Assembly: GCA_009782165.1 (NCBI GenBank) | Contig: WQUH01000042.1 | Span: 1-7,592 of the forward strand | DNA length: 7,592 nt | From: Pseudomonadota bacterium | Lineage (GTDB): Bacteria > Desulfobacterota > Desulfobulbia > Desulfobulbales > Desulfobulbaceae | Direction of reading: 5' to 3' | Shown here: positions 1-5,690 of the stretch, piece by piece | Position numbering within the stretch: the first letter of the stretch is position 1 | Layout of the letters: each line of letters starts with the position of its first letter | Translations under genes and position numbers: made by a program | Notes under the pieces: generated by a model | The model's input: only the letters and a program-made list of their open reading frames with translations | Told to the model about the DNA's origin: nothing | Database searches by the model: none

Positions 1-1416
1 CGGCGGGGCGTATTCCTGGACGTGCAGCCACTCCCCGTAGCAATCGATGGCCAGGTTGTACTCCGGCATATCGGCGTCATAGACCCGAAAACAGGCCACC
101 TCCTCTTTTTCCGCCCAAGGCAGGATGACTGCGCAGTTCTTGAGCAGCCGGTTGGCGAAATCCTCGCCCGGCGCGCCGGCGGGCATCGGGGCCGGGGTCC
201 AGCGATGGACGGCCTGTTCCCGCAGGGTATTCTCCCGGCCGACCAGCAACTGACATTTGAGCGGCCCGTTGAACAGCCGGTGCCGCTCCTGCCATTGCAT
301 GCCGGTCATCTCGGCCAGATCGGGGTTGGCGGTGAAAAAGGCCAGCGTCCAGCCGGCGAACTGGTCCCGGAAGGTCCGGCCCAGGCAGCGGTAGAGGTAT
401 TTGACCGCCTCCTTCTCGGACAACCGTTCGCCATAGGGCGGGTTGGTCAGCACGCAGCCTGTTGGCAGGCCCGGACTGTGCAGCCGGGCCAGTTGCCGGT
501 GTTTGATGACGATCACCTCGCGCAGACCGGCGGCGATCACGTTTTTTCTGGCCGCGGCGACCGCCCTGGGATCGGCGTCGTAACCGATGAACTGCGGCCA
601 GACAGTAGGCATCCCCTGGCTCTCCCGGTCCACCGCCTCCTGCATCAGCCGGTCCCAGAGCTGCGGATCGTGCTTGTTCCAGGCCATAAACCCGAAGGTC
701 TTGCGGAGCAGGCCGGGGGCGCTGTCGCTGAGCATCAGGGCCGCCTCGATCAGCAGGGTGCCGCTGCCGCACATGGGATCGAGCAGGACCGGTTCCTCGC
801 CGATCCGGTCGAGCCAGCCGGACAGCCGGACAACAGCGGCGGCCAGGGTTTCCTTCAGCGGCGCCTCGCCGCTGCCGGTGCGGTAGCCGCGCCGGTGGAG
901 ACTGTCGCCGGACAGGTCGAGCGACAAAACCGCCCCGGTCCCCTGGACATGGAGCTGGAAGCGCAGATCGGGGCGCAGGGCGTCCACATCCGGCCGTTTG
1001 CCGAACCGTTTGCGGAACTGGTCGACAATGGCGTCCTTGACCCGCAGCGAGGCGAATTGACTGTGGGTTATGGCGGCGTTGACCAAGGTGGTGTGGACGG
1101 CAAAGGTCGACTTCCAGGTGAAGTGGTCGTCCCAGAGGATGGCGGAGGCCTGCGCGTACAGGGCGTCGGTGGTGGGGGCGTCGAACCGGGCCAGTTCGAG
1201 GAGGATGCGCGAGGCAAAGCGGGACCAGAGGCAGGCGCGGTAGCCGGTCTCCAGGTTGCCGCTCCAGGTCACCGCCCCCGGATGCACAGCGATCTCCTCG
1301 CCGCCGGCCGTGGCGATTTCCTCGCTAACCAGAGGTTCCAGGCCGAAGCCGCAGGTGGCGGTGAAGTGGAGCGGCTGCTTTTTTTTCTTTTTGGCGATGG
1401 CTGGAGCGGGCGGCAT
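1..1416 (-). CDS. rlmL: Bifunctional 23S rRNA methyltransferase RlmKL (G2445-N2 / G2069-N7), 3'-partial
   Basis: The gene runs off the left edge; 472 codons are visible and the E. coli protein is about 700 residues. The family methylates G2445 (N2, RlmL half) and G2069 (N7, RlmK half) of 23S rRNA using SAM. Seen in the translation: an N-terminal region matching the RlmL start (HFTATCGFGLEPLV, residues 18-31), then the THUMP region with the family string VKDAIVDQF. The SAM-binding motif I DPMCGSGT is at 213-220 and the catalytic motif IV NPPYGER at 325-331. YDADMPEY at 446-453 and VQEYAPP at the edge are the hallmark junction into the fused RlmK half, so this is the fused form and not RlmL alone. 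ATG 1416 was chosen because motif spacing then matches E. coli within about 16 residues. It has no Shine-Dalgarno sequence. In-frame ATGs at 1605 (weak GGGG upstream) and 1653 (GGGAG nine bases upstream) would add 63 or 79 unrecognised residues. Identity is very likely; the start is uncertain. Confidence 0.93.
   Translation of the reverse strand, partial: MPPAPAIAKKKKKQPLHFTATCGFGLEPLVSEEIATAGGEEIAVHPGAVTWSGNLETGYRACLWSRFASRILLELARFDAPTTDALYAQASAILWDDHFTWKSTFAVHTTLVNAAITHSQFASLRVKDAIVDQFRKRFGKRPDVDALRPDLRFQLHVQGTGAVLSLDLSGDSLHRRGYRTGSGEAPLKETLAAAVVRLSGWLDRIGEEPVLLDPMCGSGTLLIEAALMLSDSAPGLLRKTFGFMAWNKHDPQLWDRLMQEAVDRESQGMPTVWPQFIGYDADPRAVAAARKNVIAAGLREVIVIKHRQLARLHSPGLPTGCVLTNPPYGERLSEKEAVKYLYRCLGRTFRDQFAGWTLAFFTANPDLAEMTGMQWQERHRLFNGPLKCQLLVGRENTLREQAVHRWTPAPMPAGAPGEDFANRLLKNCAVILPWAEKEEVACFRVYDADMPEYNLAIDCYGEWLHVQEYAPP
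1378..1392 (-). other. A-rich slippery tract in the 5' part of rlmL
   Basis: On the coding strand there are five A, one G, eight A and one G, encoding Lys9-Lys13 (codons AAA AAG AAA AAA AAG). Positions 1384-1378 read A AAA AAG in the zero frame, which is the dnaX-type slippery heptamer. A -1 slip here reaches a TAG at 1325-1327 after about 18 codons and would make a short truncated peptide. No downstream stimulatory stem-loop was established, so frameshifting is only a possibility; the tract may simply be a basic N-terminal segment. Confidence 0.4.
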
Positions 1417-1763
1417 GCGGTGGCGATGGAGGTGAATGCGCAGGAGATGGCGGGCGCGCAGCGCACCCGTCTCCGGGCAGGATTTTTTGTTTTTGTACTT
1501 GGTGTACCGGGCGGCGTCTCTGTCCTTTATCACGCTGCCGAATGGACCGCCGGCGGCATCCGGCGCAAGCCGGGCGCACGCTGCGTCCGTGCCGGGAAAC
1601 GACATAGGATGTACCCCAAAGCCGGTGAAAATAAAAGAGGCGAATCTCCCCATCGTCACTTTCTCCCACGCATAATCGGCGAACCGCAGAAAAGGCGGGC
1701 CTGCTGACCCTCACTGTGCGCCATTGTCCGCGATTGCGCGGCTGGTGGTGTTTCGATCTGATT

Positions 1764-1779
1764 ATTAACGGCCGTTAGT
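1764..1779. promoter_or_regulatory. Operator-like palindrome, upstream copy
   Basis: The site reads ATTAACGGCCGTTAGT. Its core TAACGGCCGTTA (1766-1777) is a perfect 12-bp palindrome. It has the same ATTAAC-N4-GTTAGT architecture as the site at 1814-1829, 50 bp away, with 13 of 16 positions identical. It lies just upstream of the autotransporter -35 box. Its left edge overlaps AATAAT on the minus strand (complement of 1761-1766), a 5-of-6 match to a -10 box facing rlmL, though no good -35 box accompanies it. Dyad sites of this size are typical of TetR-like dimeric repressors, but the regulator is not in the window. Confidence 0.55.
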
Positions 1780-1787
1780 TTTTTTTC

Positions 1788-1816
1788 TTGAAAATCCCGT
1801 TTGGTTAAATTACATT
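1788..1816 (+). promoter_or_regulatory. Sigma70-like promoter of the autotransporter gene
   Basis: TTGAAA (1788-1793) and TACATT (1811-1816) are separated by exactly 17 bases in an AT-rich block. The predicted transcription start near 1823 gives a leader of roughly 135 nt before the ATG at 1959. The -10 box overlaps the downstream palindrome (1808-1835) and the upstream palindrome sits just before the -35 box, an arrangement suited to repression. This is a pattern-based prediction. Confidence 0.55.
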
Positions 1817-1835
1817 AACAAACGTTAGTGTAATT
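1808..1835. promoter_or_regulatory. Operator-like inverted repeat overlapping the -10 box
   Basis: Arms AATTACATTAAC (1808-1819) and GTTAGTGTAATT (1824-1835) are complementary at 11 of 12 positions around a 4-base centre AAAC. The inner 16 bases (1814-1829) repeat the site at 1764-1779. The site covers the predicted -10 box and start point of the autotransporter promoter, so a bound protein should block transcription. A TetR-type repressor is an inference from dyad size and spacing only. Confidence 0.6.
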
Positions 1836-1900
1836 ACGTTTTTGAATGCAAGTCCGCGTGCATGATCATCATCAACCATCGCGTCGAGCAAACAAACACG

Positions 1901-1930
1901 GCCTCGTCTTTGTGCGGATCGGGGCTTTTT
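1901..1930 (+). terminator. Terminator-like hairpin in the autotransporter leader (possible attenuator)
   Basis: GCCTCG (1901-1906) can pair with CGGGGC (1920-1925), six pairs including one G-U, around a 13-base loop, and is followed at once by TTTTT (1926-1930). It ends 16 bases before the GGAGG of the autotransporter gene. An upstream CGAG (1885-1888) could pair instead with CTCG (1903-1906), which would break the stem, but that is only four pairs. The stem is short, so this may be chance; if real, it suggests attenuation within the leader. Confidence 0.3.
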
Positions 1931-1946
1931 ATCACCACAACACTCT

Positions 1947-1951
1947 GGAGG
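1947..1951 (+). promoter_or_regulatory. Ribosome binding site of the autotransporter gene
   Basis: GGAGG lies seven bases before ATG 1959. It fixes this start, and a classical signal peptide follows directly. Confidence 0.85.
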
Positions 1952-1958
1952 TACATCT

Positions 1959-4940
1959 ATGACCCGCAAGTTGTTTTGCCCTTTGGGCTGCGCAACCCTG
2001 TCCCTCGGCTTTGCCTTCGCGCCCCTGGCCGATGCCGTTGCCGGCGACATCGTCATCGACAACAGCACGGTCACGCGGTCCGTGTACGGTAACGGCAACC
2101 CGGTCGACGGCAGCGCGCCGACCCCGAGCGATCCCTTCAACATGGCGACTCCCGACAACAACAGTGTCACCATCAAAAACAATGGCGCGGTGGCTGGCTC
2201 GTCTCTGTTTCCCGCGCATGTCTATGGCGGGATCATCAACTCCGGTCCCGCCTTTGGCGCGGCTACGGGCAACAGTGTCTTGCTGGAAAGCGGCGGTTCC
2301 GTGACCATGAGCGTGTACGGCGGCCGGGCCGACAGCACCACCGGCGGTTCCTTGGCCGCAGGCAACCGCGTGACCATCAGCAACGGCTCGGCGGCCTTTG
2401 GCACGAGCGATCTGGTCGTCGGCGGTTATGCCGCCAGTAGTGCCAACAGCGCCACGGCCGAAGGCAACAGCGTGGAGATCGGCAAGGACAGCACGGTGAC
2501 GGGAATTGTCTACGGCGGACATGCCGCTGGGGCTGCCACGACCACAGCCAAGGACAACAGCGTCACGGTGACCCAGGGCGGTTTGGCGAATTCGGAAATC
2601 ATTGCCGGATTTGCCGCGGGCGCTGCCAGCGGCGTCTCCCTGGCCACGGGCAACAGGGTCGTCATCACCCATGACGGCGGCGTGGCCGGCAATGTCTATG
2701 GCGGGCTTGCCTATTACGGCGCCGACAACACGGCCACGAACAACAGCGTGACCATCGACGGCGGCACGGTGCAGGGCGATGTCCATGTCGGCCGCGCCTC
2801 CGGCGGCGCCGATTCCGGCTCGGCCATTGCCTCGGGCAACACCCTGACCATCGGCAGCGGCGGCTCGGTGGGCGGACTCGTCCGGGTGGGAGATGCCAGC
2901 GGCGCGCTCGCGACAGCCAATGACAACACCCTCACTGTCAGCGGCGGCAAGGTGGACTGGTATGTCTTTGGCGGAGACGCTTCCAGCTACGGCGTCGATA
3001 CCCCCACCACCGCCTCGGGCAACACGGTGACCATCAGCAAGGGCGGCGTGGTGGGAGGCATCACCGGCGGCTATGCCGTCCGCAGCCACAGCACCGGCGC
3101 CGTATCGGCCGAGAACAACCGCGTGACCATCGACAACGGCACGGTGCAGGCCGGAATCTATGCCGGACACGCCTACAGCTTCAGCACCACTTCGAACATC
3201 ACCGTGGCCTCGGGCAACAGTCTGAGCGTCAGCAACGGCGGCATCGTGGATGGACCCGCCTACGGCGGCTATGCGCTCTCCCTCTATAACACCACCATCA
3301 GTACCGCGACCGCCAACAACAACCGCGTCGACATCGATGGCAGCATAGTGTACGGGGATGTCTATGCCGGAACCTCCACCAGCTACGGTTCCAATTCCAC
3401 TGCCACTGCCTCGGGCAACACCCTGACCATCAACAACGGTACGGTGATCGGCAATGTCTACGCCGGCCATGCCTCCTGCGAAACCTACTACGGCGGCGCC
3501 TGTACCGCCACGGCCACGGACAACACCCTGACCATCCTGGGCGACACGACCTTCGGACTCGGTACGATCCTGTATGGCGGCGATGTCGTTGTCGATACCG
3601 GCACGACCATTTCCGCCCGCAACACCCTGAATCTCCATGCCGCCAACCGGACGGTGGCCGGCCTGCGCGACTTTCAGAACCTGAACTTCTACCTGCCCGC
3701 CACCCTGGGCAACGGCGGGGTCATGCTCAATGTCAGCGGCACGGCCGCCATCGACGGTTCCGTGGTCAACGTGGGCATTGACGGCGCACATTCGCCCCTG
3801 CGGACCGGAGACCATGTGGTCCTCATCGATGCGGCGACCTTAAGCGGCAAACCCGCCAATCTGAACGAGACGGTCAGTGGTCAGGGGATGCAGGGGGTTT
3901 CCCTGCTCTACGAGTTCGGCCTCGTCATCCCTGCGGACAATCAGAATCAACTGTGGGCGGTCGTGAGCAAAGAAGCTCCCAGGGTCAACCCGCAAACCGA
4001 GGCCCTGAGCGAAGGCTATCTCACCGGCGTGGGCCTCCTGAATCAGGGCGGCGACCTGATCGCCGGCGCGGGCATGAGCGCGGCGCTGAACGCGGCCCGC
4101 CATCCCGCCGGCTACGGCCTGGGCGTCTTCGGCACCCTCACCGGCGGCTGGTCGCGCTACAACACCGGCTCCCATGCGGAACTGGCCAGTGTCTCCCTGA
4201 TGACCGGCGTGTCCAAGCGCACGGAATTGCAGCCCGGCAATCTGACCTTCGGCGCCTTCTTCGAGTACGGCAACGGTTCCTACGACACCTACAACTCCTT
4301 CACCAATGCCGCCTCCGTCCACGGCGCGGGCGACATCATCCACCTGGGCGGCGGCATCATCGGCCGCATGGACTTCGCCAACCTCAATACCGGCCATTTC
4401 TACGCCGAGGCCAGCGCCAGGGCGGGCAATATCCAGAACGACTGGAGCAGCGGCGACCTGCGCGACGCAATGGGGGTGGCGGCGCAATACGACGCCTCTT
4501 CCGCCTACTACGGCATCCATCTCGCCGCCGGCTATCTCTGGAACCTGACGAATGCTGCAACACTCGATCTGTACACCAAATACTTCTGGACCCATGGGGA
4601 CGGGGAGACGCTGCGCCTGTCCACCGGCGATCTCGTGGCATTCGAGGATGTGGATTCCCATCGCCTGCGGTTCGGCACGCGCCTCAACTATGCGATGAAC
4701 GAGATCGCCAGCCCCTATGCCGGCCTGGCCTGGGAGCATGAGTTCGACGGCGAGGCCCGCGCCACTGTCAACGGCTACAGCATCAACGCGCCATCCTCGG
4801 AAGGCGGGACCGGCCTGGGAGAGATTGGCCTGATCCTTACCGCCAAAGACCGGCCCCTGCTGGTCGATCTGGGGGTGCAGGGGTATGTGGGCAAGCGGGA
4901 AGGGATCAGCGGCATGGTACACCTCCGCTACGACTTCTGA
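1959..4940 (+). CDS. Type Va autotransporter with beta-helical repeat passenger
   Basis: This complete 993-residue protein should cross the inner membrane by Sec and insert its own C-terminal barrel in the outer membrane, displaying the passenger. Residues 1-28 form a signal peptide (charged MTRK start, hydrophobic core, cleavage near ADA-VA). Residues 69 to about 555 hold roughly 16 repeats of about 29-37 residues of the form GN-[ST]-V-T-I-x2-G-x-V-x-G-x-V-Y-G-G-x-A, as expected of a beta-helix. Residues about 556-660 (LNFYLPATL, GTAAIDGS, GDHVVLIDA) resemble the conserved C-terminal passenger region of this family. A helical linker from Asn677 (NPQTEALSEGYLTGVGLLNQ) should thread the pore, and the barrel spans about 718-993 and ends HLRYDF with the terminal Phe needed for BAM recognition. 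The only cysteines in the mature protein are C507 and C515. I see no serine-protease GDSG or GDSL-esterase motif, so an adhesin-like or structural role is inferred and the ligand is unknown. Confidence 0.93.
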   Translation: MTRKLFCPLGCATLSLGFAFAPLADAVAGDIVIDNSTVTRSVYGNGNPVDGSAPTPSDPFNMATPDNNSVTIKNNGAVAGSSLFPAHVYGGIINSGPAFGAATGNSVLLESGGSVTMSVYGGRADSTTGGSLAAGNRVTISNGSAAFGTSDLVVGGYAASSANSATAEGNSVEIGKDSTVTGIVYGGHAAGAATTTAKDNSVTVTQGGLANSEIIAGFAAGAASGVSLATGNRVVITHDGGVAGNVYGGLAYYGADNTATNNSVTIDGGTVQGDVHVGRASGGADSGSAIASGNTLTIGSGGSVGGLVRVGDASGALATANDNTLTVSGGKVDWYVFGGDASSYGVDTPTTASGNTVTISKGGVVGGITGGYAVRSHSTGAVSAENNRVTIDNGTVQAGIYAGHAYSFSTTSNITVASGNSLSVSNGGIVDGPAYGGYALSLYNTTISTATANNNRVDIDGSIVYGDVYAGTSTSYGSNSTATASGNTLTINNGTVIGNVYAGHASCETYYGGACTATATDNTLTILGDTTFGLGTILYGGDVVVDTGTTISARNTLNLHAANRTVAGLRDFQNLNFYLPATLGNGGVMLNVSGTAAIDGSVVNVGIDGAHSPLRTGDHVVLIDAATLSGKPANLNETVSGQGMQGVSLLYEFGLVIPADNQNQLWAVVSKEAPRVNPQTEALSEGYLTGVGLLNQGGDLIAGAGMSAALNAARHPAGYGLGVFGTLTGGWSRYNTGSHAELASVSLMTGVSKRTELQPGNLTFGAFFEYGNGSYDTYNSFTNAASVHGAGDIIHLGGGIIGRMDFANLNTGHFYAEASARAGNIQNDWSSGDLRDAMGVAAQYDASSAYYGIHLAAGYLWNLTNAATLDLYTKYFWTHGDGETLRLSTGDLVAFEDVDSHRLRFGTRLNYAMNEIASPYAGLAWEHEFDGEARATVNGYSINAPSSEGGTGLGEIGLILTAKDRPLLVDLGVQGYVGKREGISGMVHLRYDF
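2163..3623 (+). repeat. Degenerate tandem repeats encoding the passenger beta-helix
   Basis: About 16 units of roughly 90-110 bp encode the motif GN-SVTI-xGG-V-G-VYGG-A followed by a Ser/Thr/Ala-rich stretch of variable length. Most units have diverged at DNA level. One exact 25-nt direct repeat remains at 2828-2852 and 3407-3431, both copies in frame and 579 bp (193 codons) apart. The last unit runs into the non-repeated region that begins TLNLHAAN (residue 556). Confidence 0.85.
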
Positions 4941-4958
4941 CCGCAGCCGCATCGTCCG

Positions 4959-4997
4959 CATTCGCGGCGTCAGCTCACGACGCTGGCGCCGCGAATG
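4959..4997 (+). terminator. Strong hairpin after the autotransporter gene
   Basis: CATTCGCGGCGTCAGC (4959-4974) and GCTGGCGCCGCGAATG (4982-4997) form a 16-bp stem (15 Watson-Crick pairs plus one U-G in RNA) with a 7-base loop, starting 18 bases after the stop codon. The following bases TCTGTTGCCC are only weakly U-rich, so it may act as an imperfect intrinsic terminator or as a 3' stability element. Confidence 0.65.
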
Positions 4998-5093
4998 TCT
5001 GTTGCCCAGGCCATCTTCCCAATGCAGGGCTGCCGGGACGTGTCGTATCAACCCCATTGTGCGGGCAGCGGAGAAAGAAAAGATATTTTTTGT

Positions 5094-5122
5094 TTGAATA
5101 TTGGCAAGAGAATGCGTATTCA
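5094..5122 (+). promoter_or_regulatory. Sigma70-like promoter of the small exported protein gene
   Basis: TTGAAT (5094-5099) and TATTCA (5117-5122) are separated by 17 bases within an AT-rich stretch, placing the start about 47 bases before ATG 5176. The two boxes are part of an exact inverted repeat TTGAATA / TATTCAA (5094-5100, 5117-5123). A second AT-rich string, TATAAA near 5138-5143, lacks a matching -35 box. Confidence 0.45.
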
Positions 5123-5163
5123 ACCCCTGAACCACGATATAAAAAAATTTCGCTGGACCGATT

Positions 5164-5170
5164 GGGGAGG
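5164..5170 (+). promoter_or_regulatory. Ribosome binding site of the small exported protein gene
   Basis: GGGGAGG ends five bases before ATG 5176. It favours that start over the second in-frame ATG at 5185, which would be 14 bases away. Confidence 0.75.
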
Positions 5171-5175
5171 AAGCA

Positions 5176-5652
5176 ATGAATACGATGCAGACGGTCAAGA
5201 GGATACTGTGTTGCGGCTGTGCCGCCGCTCTGATGAGTCTTCCGGCGCTGAGCCGGGCCGAGGAGCAAACCGTTCCCAAGAATCAGGAGGCCGCCGCGCC
5301 GCAGCAGGAGAGCAAGTGGAGCGAGGCCGGCAGGAATATCAAGGGAGCGGCCGGGTCGGTGGCGGAAGCCACCAAGGAAACCACGGGCGCGGCCTGGGAT
5401 ACCGTGAAAAACGGCACGTCGTCCGCCTGGGAAAAGACCAAGAGCGGCTCACGGGAACTGTACGAGGCGGCCGGGGACAAATCCAAGGAAGCCTGGCAGA
5501 CGACCAAGGAAGAAACGAAGTACGTCTGGGAAAAGGGGAAATCGCTGATCCACGAGGCAACCGCTCCGGCCCCGCCCGTTGCCCCATACGCACCGGCTGC
5601 GCCGGCCTCCCAGCAGCCGACGCCGCCGGCCGCGCCAAAAGCCGAGCAATAG
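5176..5652 (+). CDS. Small exported hendecad-repeat (LEA/apolipoprotein-like) protein
   Basis: I do not recognise a named family for this 158-residue protein. Residues 1-28 look like a Sec signal peptide (VKR, then a hydrophobic core, cleavage after LSRA). C12, C13 and C15 lie too early and lack a lipobox, so it is probably a soluble periplasmic protein. Residues 47-127 are a charged, Lys/Glu/Ala/Thr-rich helix with no proline. From residue 74 it shows an exact 11-residue periodicity of aromatics, W74, W85, Y96, W107 and W118, with Lys four residues after each Trp (78, 89, 111, 122). Eleven-residue repeats are known in group 3 LEA proteins and apolipoprotein-type amphipathic helices, so surface or membrane binding or stress protection is inferred. 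Residues 129-158 are Pro/Ala/Gln-rich and probably disordered. It has its own promoter-like sequence and converges on the nuclease gene. Confidence 0.85.
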   Translation: MNTMQTVKRILCCGCAAALMSLPALSRAEEQTVPKNQEAAAPQQESKWSEAGRNIKGAAGSVAEATKETTGAAWDTVKNGTSSAWEKTKSGSRELYEAAGDKSKEAWQTTKEETKYVWEKGKSLIHEATAPAPPVAPYAPAAPASQQPTPPAAPKAEQ

Positions 5653-5654
5653 GC

Positions 5655-5688
5655 GGGCCGGCGCGGGTTCGTTCGCTTGCCCCGGCCG
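5655..5688. terminator. Possible bidirectional terminator between convergent genes
   Basis: The 38-base gap between the stop codons of the convergent genes is very GC-rich. GGCCG (5656-5660) can pair with CGGCC (5683-5687), and GGG (5665-5667) with CCC (5680-5682), leaving a 4-base bulge and a 12-base loop. There is no T-tract on either side, so function is doubtful. Confidence 0.3.
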
Positions 5689-5690
5689 GG

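Larger units (their letters stand above)
1417..1958. other. Divergent intergenic region between rlmL and the autotransporter gene
   Basis: This is 542 bases without a confidently assigned gene. The part from 1417 to about 1710 is GC-rich and open in the rlmL frame back to a TGA just upstream, so some of it may be an N-terminal extension of that gene; third-position GC looks gene-like nearer 1416 and weaker near 1653. From about 1760 to 1845 the sequence turns sharply AT-rich and carries two palindromic operator-like sites and a sigma70-like promoter, described separately. From 1846 to 1958 lies the autotransporter leader with a small terminator-like hairpin and the Shine-Dalgarno sequence. 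No RNA gene was recognised. Confidence 0.6.

Noticed and set aside
22..1707. 561-codon open frame on the plus strand opposite rlmL
   Set aside because: It is antisense to a gene with clear RlmKL motifs, has Gly/Pro/Gln/Arg-biased composition typical of GC-rich shadows, and matches no family.
1766..1786. Palindrome TAACGGCCGTTA followed by eight T as an intrinsic terminator
   Set aside because: As a hairpin it leaves only four AT-rich pairs around a GGCC loop, and no plus-strand gene precedes it. Its similarity to the second palindrome fits an operator better.
1862..2092. 76-codon open frame beginning in the autotransporter leader
   Set aside because: It overlaps the autotransporter start in another frame and has no good ribosome binding site.
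1932..3815. 627-codon open frame on the minus strand opposite the autotransporter passenger
   Set aside because: Its periodic VDGHAVV-like text is the mirror of the sense-strand repeats; the sense frame has a signal peptide, a ribosome binding site and a complete barrel.
5101..5117. Sigma54-type -24/-12 promoter (TTGGCA followed by TGCG)
   Set aside because: The GG to GC spacing is nine bases where ten is required, and the -12 element is a poor match.
3840..5279. 479-codon open frame on the minus strand opposite the barrel region
   Set aside because: It is antisense to the conserved autotransporter barrel and runs across the intergenic hairpin and the promoter of the next gene.
5185..5652. 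Alternative start at the second ATG of the small exported gene
   Set aside because: The GGGGAGG site would be 14 bases away, against five for the first ATG.
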